NCBI GenBank assembly: GCA_022266195.1
Contig: WHVY01000001.1
Span: 3,658,001 to 3,722,000 of the forward strand
Direction: 5' to 3'
Length of the DNA: 64,000 nt
DNA from: Tetranychus cinnabarinus
Lineage: Eukaryota > Arthropoda > Arachnida > Trombidiformes > Tetranychidae
In this document: positions 23,904-36,300 of the stretch, piece by piece
Layout of the letters: the number at the start of each line of letters is the position of its first letter
Numbering within the stretch: the first letter of the stretch is position 1
Program-made: the position numbers and the translations under genes
Notes under the pieces: generated by a model
Databases searched by the model: none
What the model was told of the DNA's origin: nothing
Seen by the model: only the letters and a program-made list of their open reading frames with translations

Positions 23904-26497
23904 ATGGAATCTGACAATGTGGAACTCCTATTTGAGACTAACTCAATAGCTCAAATTGACGAGATTGAAGCCAAACTCAAAAAGGAGATTGAGAAAAGGA
24001 AAGATGACTTGAAGCAAATTATCGGGTAATATCAAGATTTTAACTTGTTCTAATTATGCCAATTTGTTAAAATATACCTTATTTTTGTTCTTAACGTCAT
24101 AGGGAAAAATATAAAGATTTGATTGATGTGTCAGATGGCTTGCAAATCATGGCTCAAAGGTGTTTGGTTGTGGTTGAAGAAATTGACAACCTGGATAAAT
24201 CGTTTCATCACTTTAAATCGAAAGTTACTCAGGGATTGAGTAGCAAACAGAAATTAAGCGATAGTCCAGTTAATAAAGGGAATTTATTGCAGTGGGAGTT
24301 TGCCATCAAATGTAAAATTATAGTTAAATCTCCATCTAAGGTAATATTCGATGAATGATTTAAAAGCGTGCAATTATTAATTTTATTTTTTCTCTAGATC
24401 TGGTATTTTTTAGATGTTAACGATATTCTATCCGCAACTTTCTACTATTCACAAGTTTGTTATGTTTGGCATAGATTGAAAGATTCATTTACTGAAATCA
24501 CACAGAACAGACCGAACATAGTAACTCAATATGCAGACATTGTTTGTAATTTCTCGTCAATCCTGGTGAATCAAGCATGGAAAAATGTTTCGTACTCTAG
24601 AAAAGTTACTCTGGAACCAGAATCAATCGCCTTAAATCTGATGTGCATCTCAATTTTACAATCTTTTAATCCTAGTCAACTATTAGAGACGTTGTTAGAA
24701 ACGCGATACCAACAAATGGCCAATTTATTCATCAACCGTTCCCCTGATTTTGCAGATATTTGTCTCGACCTTTTTGGAAATTTATTTGATACTTGTAGAT
24801 TAGCTTACCTAGTTTTTGTGGAAGACATGGGTATTCCAAACTATCTGGCGCGTTCAAAAGATATTGTTGAAAAATTTCAAGCTAGTCAAGAGCTTTTCTG
24901 CAATCATCTATATTTAAGTTTGGTACCAAATGAAATCAAAAATTTTCGTCTCAAGTCGCATTTCACAGATCATGAACTTGAAATGAGCCAGGTTAAAACG
25001 ATGTGCAATAATTGGATCCAACAAGTTTATAAAAACATAATTCCTAAGTTTTCAGAGATTGTCAGCAAAGTCGATTCAATATTTACGTTGTTCACTGTTT
25101 TAAAGGAAGCAAACAGCCTGTTGGAGGATTCAAATAGATTGTTAAACTGGACAGATCTAAATGATATACTATTCGACAATGAAGTATCTATATGGCAATT
25201 CTTCCTTAAGGATACTGTAATGAAACATATGGAAATTTTAATAACTTCTTCAGTTACCAATACATACAAATGTCTCCAATCTTCAATTCAAGCAATATTG
25301 ACATCAGCAATGGATGAACCAGTGGCACTGATTGATGTTATTTGGAAATATGAATCAAGTGAACAGGATAGTTTGACAATGAAAGCTTACGGTCTGATTG
25401 AAGAAAACCTCAAAGTTTGCCATCCCTTTGAACAACAATTGAAGATAATTTCGGAGCAATTATCCATTATACAAGATAATGCCTCACAAGGATTTTTACC
25501 TTCTAAAGATTTGATTACTCTGCAAAGTATTTTCATTTCAGCATTAGTAGACAATTTAAGTAACTTTATTGATTATTTTGATAATTTATGTGTCGACAAA
25601 AGTCAAAATATGCTCAGAATGGCCAATATATACCGGACGCTTGTCTATGGCTGCCCTAAATTTGCTGGTTGCCATTCTATGTTTTCTAAAGACCAATCTG
25701 ATTGGACACGATCTCGTGTTTTATTAAGGAATGCTTACAACAAATTATTCATTGACTATTTATCGCAAAAACTCACGGATTTAACTGGTGAATTCTCTAA
25801 AGAAATGGATATGAAATCCATTACTAATTTCTTAGATTTATGTTTAACATGGGAAGAGATAACATTGGAGGAGACATTAGAGGATGGCAAAACAATTAAA
25901 TCTAATATAAGGATTCCAATGCAGATTTCTATTCCTCTCTATAGTTTACTGAAGCAATTAAACATATCGATAAATAATATTGGTGCGCATACCATGAGTA
26001 AAAAAGCTATTATGTTCATTTTGAGCAAACTTGGTTTACAAATCAACTCTTATTATCAACAACTTCTTGAGAATATTCTTGCTAAAGATATACCAAAAAA
26101 TGTTAAACATACGCTATTTTTACAATTCTACTTTGATCTTTCTTTTATGCAACTGCTATTTGGATTAACCAAGGATGATAACATTAAGAAGGAGATTAAG
26201 CCATTATTAAATGATAATATTAACAATTATCAAAGCCAAATCGATCCTTTTGATTTGCACGTTCTTCAGCCTCATTTCCAATCTTCTGTTTCTCGGTGCA
26301 TTAAGAGCACAGGCCTTCTCTTTGGCACCCTAATTGGTCAATCTACATCCACGATATCATCATCAACTCAATCACAATCAACCATTTCTACATCAAATGT
26401 TAAATCAGAAACAAAAGCAGATTCTCCCAACCCGATTCCTAGCCATTCTCTAAGCTTTAAATTTCCTCTTCTGCAAAAATCCAGGAACAAAATGTGA
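23904..26497 (+). CDS. COG1: conserved oligomeric Golgi complex subunit 1 (COG1)
   Basis: Exons 23904-24025, 24103-24340 and 24398-26497 with phases closing give 819 residues, a little shorter than the ~980 of vertebrate COG1. The N-terminal Vps51/Vps67-type region is the diagnostic part: LLFETNSIAQIDEIEAKLKK, KDDLKQIIGEKYKDLIDVSD and CLVVVEEIDNLDKSF match COG1's ELF...IR.LE..., KKEELRQMVGERYRDLIEAAD pattern. The rest is helical, as expected for a CATCHR-family tether, and ends in a Ser/Thr-rich tail. COG1 helps hold lobes A and B of the COG complex together for retrograde vesicle tethering at the Golgi. It is tail-to-tail with ACTMAP, 237 bp apart. Confidence 0.9.
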
Positions 26498-26734
26498 TTA
26501 TTTTTTACTAATTATATTTACTAAATTAAATTATTTTTATTTGTCAAATAACATTTTTCGCTTTTATCAATTACAACTGAGGTAAATGATTAGAACAAAA
26601 AGTATCAAGTCTTCAGGTATTATTAATCTGATCAATTGTAAAGCCTAAGATATTGTCAGCGTTTTATTAAAACTTTTTTGCACTTTTTTGGAGATCATGA
26701 ATAAAATTTAAATTACTTAAATTATCAACATTTT

Positions 26735-27859
26735 TCACAGATTCATATTGCTAGGCTCAAGCAATAAAGCTTGATCACTCAATCCAGAGCGAACTCCTCC
26801 TTCTGGAAGTAAATATTCTCGAGTTGAAGTAGGATTAATGGAGTTCAAGTTTCTGTTGCTCTCTATAAGCGATTCATAGTCGAATAAAAGTAATTTACAA
26901 CTTTTACCTTGCTTAACATACAGGTATAATTTACATGAATCTAACAAAAGTAAGTCGTAAATTTTTTTAGAGAATTCTGTATCATTAAATCCATCGGTTG
27001 TATTTAAATGATATAACGACGGATAAAAATTATCGATTCTCCAAAATTTCGAAACTTCTTCGATGTCACAGTTTAAAGGACATAACACTTCAATGCAATA
27101 ACCTAAGATTACAGCCCAGTGAGCACGATATCCGTTGATAGAGCAGGGCAGTTGATTATAATCTGCATCGTAGGGAATCAGAATAGGCCATCCTGAAGAC
27201 AGGTGTTTAATAAATTTTTGTTTAGTTTTGCTATCGGAAATATTACATACATGCAATGCTGAAATTTCAGGAGCCAGATGTTGAGACAAACAACCAAGAT
27301 TGCGAACTGTGATTAGAAATCAGGTAAATCATTGGTTAAAGCATAATAATAAATATTGTAAGTTACCATTTCGTTGACATTACCTGAAAACATTTCTCCA
27401 TTGTAAGTAATCCCTAGTTTCTTGGCTTCTTCTAAAACGTCAGAAAGTTCACGCGTTTTTACTCCAAGTAACTCCAAAGCCATCATAAGAGCGACTAAAC
27501 CACATCTGAAAGCAAAAAACATGTGAGTCATATATCCGTACCCTATTTACAACTCTATGAAAAAGGATTGGAAAGTTTAAAACTTACGTAGGTCCTTCCT
27601 GAGTGATTGATGGAGCTTGATTGTAACGTGAAAATAGTAAATGCTTTTCATGGGCACCATCATTGCAACACATTATCCCAGACTTAAGCAAAAGCTTGCG
27701 AACAGAATTATGAGGTTCTTCTTCATCAGACTTGATAGAAAATTTGTTCAAAAAAGTTCTACCCAATGTAAAAGGTAGAGAAAGCGGTGGGAGTGAAGGT
27801 GGAGGAGGAGGTGGAGGTGGTTGGTGATGTTGGGGTGAGAATCTAGGATCAGAAGTCAT
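26735..27859 (-). CDS. ACTMAP: actin maturation protease (ACTMAP, C19orf54 family)
   Basis: Exons 27859-27588, 27505-27384 and 27306-26735 give 321 residues (human ~351). The family removes the acetylated N-terminal Met or Cys of actin with a papain-like Cys-His mechanism. Visible signatures are an N-terminal polyproline run (profilin-like binding region), SITQEGPTCGLVALMMALE with the catalytic Cys at the exon 1-2 junction, YNGEMFS, HLSSGWPILIPYDADYNQLP, YRAHWAVILGY with the catalytic His, YLYVKQGKSCKLLLFDYESL, and the C-terminal PEGGVRSGLSDQALLL. Two donors exist for intron 2. Only the first (TTTTCAG/GTAATG) keeps the frame into exon 3, at the cost of a few residues compared with human. Confidence 0.93.
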
Positions 27860-28661
27860 AGGGTAAGATTAAATGGGTAACAGTTAACTAAAAAACACTT
27901 TAAAATTGTTAATCAAAGAGTAACCCATACATTGAGGAGTTTAAGACAATATAACAAATGAAAAGTTTTAGCTTTTTGTGATAATTTTCACAGTATTTTG
28001 AATATCATATGATAACTATTCGATTAATCGACTCTGTAATTGATATCGGATAATCAATGGAGCTATTAAACAAGTGAGAGCAATTGAAATTCAACAGATC
28101 ATCTGGAAAAGAAAAACAAATTTTTAATACAATTTAAATTGCTTTAGCTTTTCAAATAGCAGAACGATTTTGTTGTCCACTCTTTGTACCAATTTGACCA
28201 AATTCAGATTTTTAGTCAATTGAAGCATTCTAATGTTTGGTCGTGTCCAAAAATATTTGTACACTTTCGACAATTGAACCTAAAAACCAAAGGATAAGAG
28301 AAAGGATAGAAAGACAAACAGCTCGGCCAACAATCGAAATTGTAATGTCATCGTAGTTATCAAGTATCTCATATAATTGTGTTAGAGTAATGAGCTTAGT
28401 GTTGTGATTATCCAAGATTCTTCAATTTTCACAGCGATGGATTTGTTTATTTCCGAAGAGCAAGTTGGATGAGATATTATGAAAAAGTCATTAGAATACT
28501 AAATTTTGTTAATTAAACGTTTAGTTGCCAAAGTTGCCATTTTTGATTAATACTGAATCATGCACTGAAGTGAACATGTGATGATTCAAAACTGGTAGAT
28601 TCCATATTTCTCATCAGATTGTTAATCTTTTTGTAATCAGATAACTCTATTCAACGCAAAT
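27860..28661. other. intergenic region with an uncertain membrane-like frame
   Basis: A minus-strand frame at 28415-28230 holds a hydrophobic stretch (AVCLSILSLILWFLGSIVESV) but has no ATG. It could be an exon of an unrecognised gene or chance. Otherwise nothing supportable. The innexin promoter lies in the last part. Confidence 0.4.
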
Positions 28662-29828
28662 ATGATTAGTATTTTTGAAAGTTTACGAAATCTGGTCAAA
28701 ATAAGTCAAGTTAAAATAGATAATAGTGTTTTAGTGCTTCATTATCCTGTTTCAGTTATCTTGTTGCTAGCTTTTTGTGTAATTGTCACAGCCAAGGAAT
28801 ATGTTGGTAAACCAATCGAGTGTTTAACTGATGAATCCATTCCAATCGACATTATCAATACTTTCTGTTGGATGTACACAACTTTCACCATACCTCAAGC
28901 ATCATACAATTACCCTTTACAATCATATCCAGGCATAGATGCTACCATGGATGAGAAACAATTTAAATATCATGGTTATTACCAATGGGTAGCTTTTGTC
29001 CTTTTCATTCAAGCCATATGTTTTTATTTGCCCCATTGGCTGTGGAAATTTTGGGAAGGTGGAAAACTTGAAGCTCTATCCAAACCCGTGAATGAAGCCA
29101 TTTATTCGGGTCGTCATTTGCAACAAAAGCAGCATAATCTGGTTAAATATCTGGTATCAAGTCGAGGCAGTCATGATTCATATTCATTCAGGTAAGCTTG
29201 GAAGTTAAACTTTCATTGAATTGTCAAACATTGGCTCATATACTGATCTTTTTTGTCTTGTTTATTTGGTTTAAGATTTTTTATTTGTGAATCGTTAGCG
29301 TTGGTCAATATTTCCTTGCAATTGTATTTTCTTGATAAATTGTTTGAAGGTGAATTCCGTCAATATGGTCTTGAAGTTATCAATTTTTTACTTGTCAATG
29401 ATGAACAGCGAATTGATCCAATGGCTCGTATTTTTCCTAAAGTTACTAAATGTCGCTTCAAACGGTATGGACCATCAGCGGGATTAGATTCAGTCGATGC
29501 TCTTTGTTTGCTACCTTTAAATATTATTAATGAAAAAATTTATATTTTCCTTTGGTTTTGGTTTCTATTACTTTTTATATTGACCGCACTCACCCTTGTA
29601 ATACATATAATGGTCATCTCGTCTCGATCACTTTGGCTCTTTGTGACCAAATTAACCTACTCTTGGTCCTCAAGTCAACACATCAAACCCATTATTCAAA
29701 AATCAACTTATGGAGATTGGTTTTTTCTTTACATGCTTGGTTCAAATATTGATCCTGTTGTGCTGAAAAATGTTTTATGCGAATTAGCTGATAATGATGA
29801 TTCAATCAACGATTCGTGTGATCTTTAG
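28662..29828 (+). CDS. inx: innexin (invertebrate gap-junction protein)
   Basis: Exons 28662-29191 and 29276-29828, with a phase-2 intron, give 360 residues, the usual length. Four transmembrane segments are visible. TM1 is VSVILLLAFCVIVTA. Loop 1 has the two conserved Cys (IECL...NTFCWMYTTFTIP). TM2 begins with the family signature YYQWV and continues VAFVLFIQAICFYLPHWLW. TM3 is CESLALVNISLQLYFL. Loop 2 has its two Cys (VTKCRFKRYGPSAG, DALCLLPLN). TM4 is FLWFWFLLLFILTALTLVIH. Oligomers form gap-junction channels or hemichannels in the plasma membrane. Innexins occur only in protostomes and a few other invertebrates, which supports an arthropod-like source. I cannot assign the paralogue. Confidence 0.95.
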
Positions 29829-30379
29829 CTAAATCTCAAAGAATTAAGGCTTTCCCTTCACAAGATAAAACGATTGTAATATTTTCTCCATCCAATGACT
29901 AAATACTCCGATGTTAGGTGTTTGTCATTAATTTTAGTTCAACTGCACTTCATCATGACAATTTATCACCGAGCATCAATATGATGGTTAGAAAGAAAAA
30001 TGAGTAGAAATCAGTGCATTGGAAAGCAAAAAACATTGATTTATTTGATTCAACCATTGATCTTTTATAATAATGAAGATTAAATTATCGTCAATCTTTT
30101 CAATTGAATCCAGAAAAACAAAACAAATGGGCGAACAAAGAAAAAAACGAAACATTTATGCAAATATTGTTCACAATCAACTATCAACATGTAGTTACAA
30201 TATTGTTCAACGGTTCTCATTGGTTTTAGCTTGAAGACAAAATAATAAGTTCATTTGAACCAGTTTTCTTTGAAATTATTTTCATCTTGAGACTAGACTA
30301 TTTCATCAAAACCAACTTGAATATAACTTGAAAGGCACATCCATAAGTATAGAAAGGGTAACTTCATAGCATTTGAGCA
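29829..30379. other. spacer between innexin and SRF 3' ends
   Basis: Convergent 3' flanks. AT-rich, no coding signal. Confidence 0.5.
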
Positions 30380-33300
30380 TTAAATAGATTTCCGAGACTT
30401 TTTGAAAGCACCACTTTTATAAGATTTAACGGGATTCTGTTTTCGTAAGAAAAAATGAAGATATTTGTTAAAAGATTTAAAAATCAAAACATATTGAGAT
30501 ATTGCATGAAACACTTACATGGTTAGATTGATTTGAAATAAACTCATTTTGGTTCCGACGTCGTCCATTAGATTCATTGGTCTCGCTTATATTATTTTGA
30601 TCAGAAATGTTATGAGCAACTGCTGCTTGACTCAAATTTTGACCAAAATTAAGGATCAAACTCTCGGGTAACATTGAATTAGGATTAGCTGCTGTTGCAT
30701 AGACAACTCCTTGAGGCGTATGGTACATTAATCCATTGTTACTAGATGTTTGGTTGGCACAGAGGACAACACTTCCTAATAAAGTAAAAATTTACATAAA
30801 TTAGACGATTAGATAAAAAGGTAAAAATATTAAATGATGTTTCAAAATTTATCCTGAACTAACCAGTGTTGAACAAAGGCGATGTCATTTTTGAAGACAA
30901 TCTCGGGTCACTTAAAGATGAAGTGAAATCGGGTAATTTGTAAAGAGTTGTTGGATTAATTGTTCCAGATGCACCATGATTGTCTTGATAATTTGAACTT
31001 CCATTTAATAAAGCTGATGAAGGTAAAATTCCCCCTAAAAACGTCAAATTAAATAAAGGCCAAATTAATAAAATATTTGATAAAATAAAACAAGAAAATT
31101 TTAATAACCAATGGATTAAATTAAAAACAAAGGCGAACCTCACGCCATCTGATGAACTTTTCCAGTGCAACGACGATTAGATATAAAACGGTCATTTAAT
31201 TAAGATTGAATAAATTTCAAATGCTAATAGTTTCATTTGTGTTGTGGTCTTAAGAACTATAAATCACAGGGTAGTTCATTAATCAAACCAATCAACCTTG
31301 CAATGGAAAACGTCTTCCTTATTGTCATTATTAAAATTTGTTTAAAACTGTTCACTGTAAATCAAGTTAAACTCAATCGAAGATCTTCTTGATTAATCTT
31401 GCTCTAATTTAATTTTACCGTGGGTGAATCGAAGTTGTAGGCAGTTGAATTAGAAAGTGTAATTTTGATGAGGATGATAATGATTACCGATCCAGATGGA
31501 CTTATACTTTCAATAAGGGTCAAATGTATCAAACGCCTAAGCTCAAGTTAACAAGCAGTAATGACCATACATACAATGGGCTAACATTTAATAACATTTA
31601 ATTGACTGACCATTTATTATACATTGTATTTGGATCAAAGGAGCGTAAAATAACCTTCAATTGAATTTCCATCGGTAATTTAAAAGCATCATACTGTTCT
31701 GATCATTTAAGATGGATTGAAAGAGATGAACATTGAAATTGAATTTGTAAAATTAAATGCTAAAATAAAACGTTTCCTGGTTTTGTTTGCTTATGTTAAT
31801 AACTTGCATCTAGATTCTGTCTGGCAATTTATTTACCATCTAACGACACAGTTGGATTTTTTGGAGTTGAATTTCTTGGGATTGAACCAAAAAATTTATT
31901 GTCTTACAGTTTGCTTCCATATCTACTCTGTAAATCAAGTGTATAAAAAAGCTGATGACAATTGGTGAATCCATGGGTTGAAATGGTGCACAAAATGGGC
32001 AAAGTTTTTACCCAACATAGCTTAATGGTTATTTACCTAAAATAGCGGCAGTGAAAGTTGTTCCCGTATTATTATTATTTTGACTAGCATTGCTGGTAAT
32101 ATTGTGATTATTGGTCAACCCAATTGATCGGCTAATTGGATTCGTTGTGGTTAATTTGAGTGGTAAAGACGAGGGTGAAGATGAAGATGAAGATGATGAT
32201 GTCGAGACTGTCTCAATTAATGTAACTGATGGTGAAAGATTTGTGGTCATTGGTACTGATGATGCCGTTGAACAAGCAGCGGGCATAAATGATATTGGAA
32301 GTGTTGATCCAATTGATGATAGGCTTGGTGATGGACTTGAAGATCCATTTGTAATGGATGAACATGGTGAAGACGATGAGGTTAAATTGTTGGCCGTTGA
32401 TGTTAATGCAAGTGCAGTTGTTGATGAAGAAGGTGACTGTTGCTGTTGTTGATGATGCTGGACCTGTTGATGGTTACTGTTATGGTAAATAGAGCCTTTC
32501 GAAGGTCCAGATGAACATGTTGGATTATTGTTACTACTGATTGGCGAGTTAGACGATATTCCGATCCCTCCTGATGATCCGAAAATATCCTGAGAGGAAG
32601 ATGAATCTTCATCCTGAAAACAGAAAAAAGAAAGAAAAAAAGACGTGGTTAGAGGATGGTTATAGTTCAACATTTCAAAATTGTTCATTTACTCTTAATT
32701 AATTTCGAGGATAATGGGATTTGCTAGCAAACATTGAAAGTTGGACGATCTTGATCATGCCATACAAGCCACCTTTAATCTTTCTATGTCCAAAAATATC
32801 TTGATCATGCAATAGAAAGACTTTTAAAGTCAATAATAGTCAGAATTTAAACTGATAAATCCACGGCTATGACAATTAGCCGTTAAAATAAACCGGTGAA
32901 AAGTTGAAAATATAATCTTGAAAATGATTGTTCTAAAGCTTTAGAAAGCTTATTGTTTAAGGTTAACTTTGATGGACACAATACATCGAGTCATGCTTTC
33001 ATAAGATTGCCTAGAAATGATTCAACAATTTATCACATAGGTGTGATTATTAATTTTGAAATTGAACGATGATGATAACATTTGTGGCATAAGATTTTGA
33101 TGAAAGTCGTCTGCATGAGAAGTTGATAAACAAAAGATGGTTAACCTTGTAGGAAAACAGTTTACTCTCAATACTGCAAAATAACCAAGGCCTTAGATAA
33201 TTGGGTTATAAACATCAACATTCAAAGTTTAGTAAATCAGTTTACTGTAAATGATCACAATCAATCATCAAAAAGGAGTGATAGTCAATTAAAAAGTATT

Positions 33301-36300
33301 CACTGAATAGTGAAAGTGTTCAAAAAAAATAAGGGTCTACACAAAATGTTTCATTTCCAGAGTAAACCAGAAGCAAATGGCTATCATATCTCAATGTTGA
33401 CTGCTTAATGGTAAAAGGTGGTGATGTCAACATTTCAAGCTGACAATTCAACATGAGATGAAGGAAAAGGCAAAAAATGATCTTTACATAGAACCAAAAT
33501 GGTTGCCAAATAAACAACCTTAAAAAATCTTAATAAACAATCTTAACTTGAATTCTTGACAATCCTTTGTAGTGACATACAATTGTATATGTATTGCTGT
33601 AGTTTCATTGTTTCGCTTTCACCTTGATTATAATCCAATAATCAAAAAAATTAAACAAATTTAAATAGAGTGGGAAGTAACAAATGATGAAACAAGATGA
33701 TCAAGATTATCAGAAAGGTATAATTTGTTGATGGTCGCTCCTCAGTGCGTAGACCAACGTTTGTTACATTAGTGGCGCAGTAAGAGAAAGAAAGAGACAA
33801 AGCAACATGGATTACACACCAACCGTTACAATGCACAAACACAATACATTACAATTAATCACATTGATTGGTTAGATGATAATGGTGATACAATATTATA
33901 ATTGTATTGAAACTTTGAACTTCAAAGAATGCAGAGTGATTCAAATCAATTGTAAACAAGAGTCAAAAAAGCCTCTACAAAACACACAAAACAAAAGCTT
34001 ATTCACAGATTAACACCTAGTAAACGTAACTGATACCATCTAGCTGTTATAATATTCACTTGATTAGCCAAACAATGGACCTTAATTTGATTGAACACGT
34101 TTAATTTACCATAAGACATATTTAATTTGGTGAAACAATTTGATAGTAAATTATAATTTTTAAATTGCTCCACCCGATTCAACATTTGTTTTTAATGTAA
34201 AATCAAAGATTGAGATTAAAAGTATAAATGTAAACACATTGAAAAGAGGCTTCAGGTTTAGGCTGCATTTCATTCATTTGGACCAATTTTTCAATTTTGC
34301 AACTCATAAATTGATATCTTTACGCTTAATCTTTTTGATCCAATGGTTTGATCTTTCATTTTATTCAATTTATTATTCAATGTTATTCAATAATATTTAT
34401 AAAGTGAGTGGTTAATGATTAGATACAAACAATCAGTTGATACAATTGTAACTTATTTTGGATGTGTTGTGTCGTTTAGACTGAAAAACAAAAACTATTC
34501 TAAGATCATTTTAGGAAATAATCTGGTTAATTGTATCAAGATAGCTACCAATGTTTCGGAAGATTGACAGTTGATCAGATAACAATTGATAAATGACAAT
34601 TCATTGATAGTTTCAGGTATTATCATGTCAAAATCCTTTGGTTGAAACCAGAATTAAGCTCAATTGGGTTCAATTTCAATACAATATTAGTTATTAACCA
34701 GAAAACATTTGCCTCAATTTTAACCTATTTTTTGGCCGATTAGATGGACAACTAGATAACTTGGAGTTTACATTTTAATATCAATGCAACTAAATGCAAA
34801 AGTAAAAGGAAGAAAACCAAATATTAAATTGTCAGCCCAAGATTCACAATGAAATGAACAATATAACAATCGAAAGCTTATGACGAGTAAAGTCTAAACC
34901 AGTGGCTTTTGAGATATTGAACTTTGGAAATTTTACTCCATGGAAATGAGTCTTCAAAGCCGTTTCTCTTTAAACTATGGGGAACACATCAGACCAAATA
35001 CCCTGGTATATTTTGTTCAAAACCCTTGAAACCATCATGAAAGATCGAAAATAATAGCACGCAAAAAGCATAAAATAAAAATAAATAAAATATTTTAAAA
35101 GGTGATGTTGATGAAGAAAATAAAAATTGATTTAAAAATTGTATTTGGATTATGATCGCTTCATTTTTTATGATAAATTGATTGAATGATTGAATTGATT
35201 TTTGGACATTCACTTCGATAGGAAAATATAAGATTAATGAAAAACCACACATTCGGAAGATTATTTTTGTTTTTTATTAAGATAGTTTCAAGGGTGCTAA
35301 ACAATATATACTGGTCATTGGTTGGTGCATGGTTCATTTTATTCTGAATCTTGGATCGATTTGGCAATTGTCCTTTCATTGGATCTTTACTAGAAACTTG
35401 AGTTATCATTAAATGATATCTAAAGTAAGTATGAAGTTGAAAACAAGGTTTCTGACGAAAGACAAAACCAGATTTTGACGTCTTTGTCCATTTAAGGCCA
35501 TAACTTGACAATTTTTGCACAAAATGTTCTTGAGAAGTGTACCTTTATTTCAACGGTTAAATGGTTCTTGTAAGTTTAGTCTAACTGACGAAATTTAATG
35601 CTGAAAAATGAGTCCAAAACTTTACCAGTCATTGCTTATAACAGAAAACGTTCATTTTAATGTCATTTATTCTCGAAATTTGAATTTCGACTTTTAAATT
35701 TCGAAAAGCAATCACAATTTGATTGATGACAATCTAACAATAGCTGAATAAAGAAATGTAATCAAAAAATGATTAAAAATTAACTCTTTACATTTGGCTT
35801 CTGGAGTTACAGTAAGTGTTAAGGTTACTTGAACAAGTTGAAATAATGTTACAATTCAACAAATGTTTAATTGTGTAATTGGATGCAATGTTAATTTGTT
35901 AATGGCAAAGTGACAAAGATTAACACAATCAACAATATTAAAACGATTAAGAAACTGAAGCAACATTAACTGGACAATATAGGTGATTTAATTACAATTT
36001 ATTGATAATTGAAAGAAGAGCAAGAAATAAAATAAAAAGGTACAAATGATGATGAATAATTGATTGTTATTATTAGCGTTATAATTGGAATGATATTAAA
36101 AAATATAAATTAAATCAGAAAAAAATAACAATAAAATAGCTATAAGACACCTTAAATATGAAATATACAGGAAAAAAAAGCAAATAACCTTTTAAGGTAA
36201 TTTTGAATAATATTGTTTATCAATTGTTCACTAAATGTTCATTCATTATCATTAATTATCATGACTGTTGTTGTGATAACTTTGCCGTGTTTTGCATTTC

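Noticed and set aside
31717..31968. Plus-strand 83-residue frame in an SRF intron
   Set aside because: Starts with TTG and has no domain, likely chance.
32111..32452. Plus-strand acidic frame (113 residues)
   Set aside because: Antisense of the Ser-rich SRF exon 3.
35161..35520. Minus-strand 119-residue frame in SRF intron 2
   Set aside because: No ATG at a sensible place, no domain, and composition like the surrounding intron.
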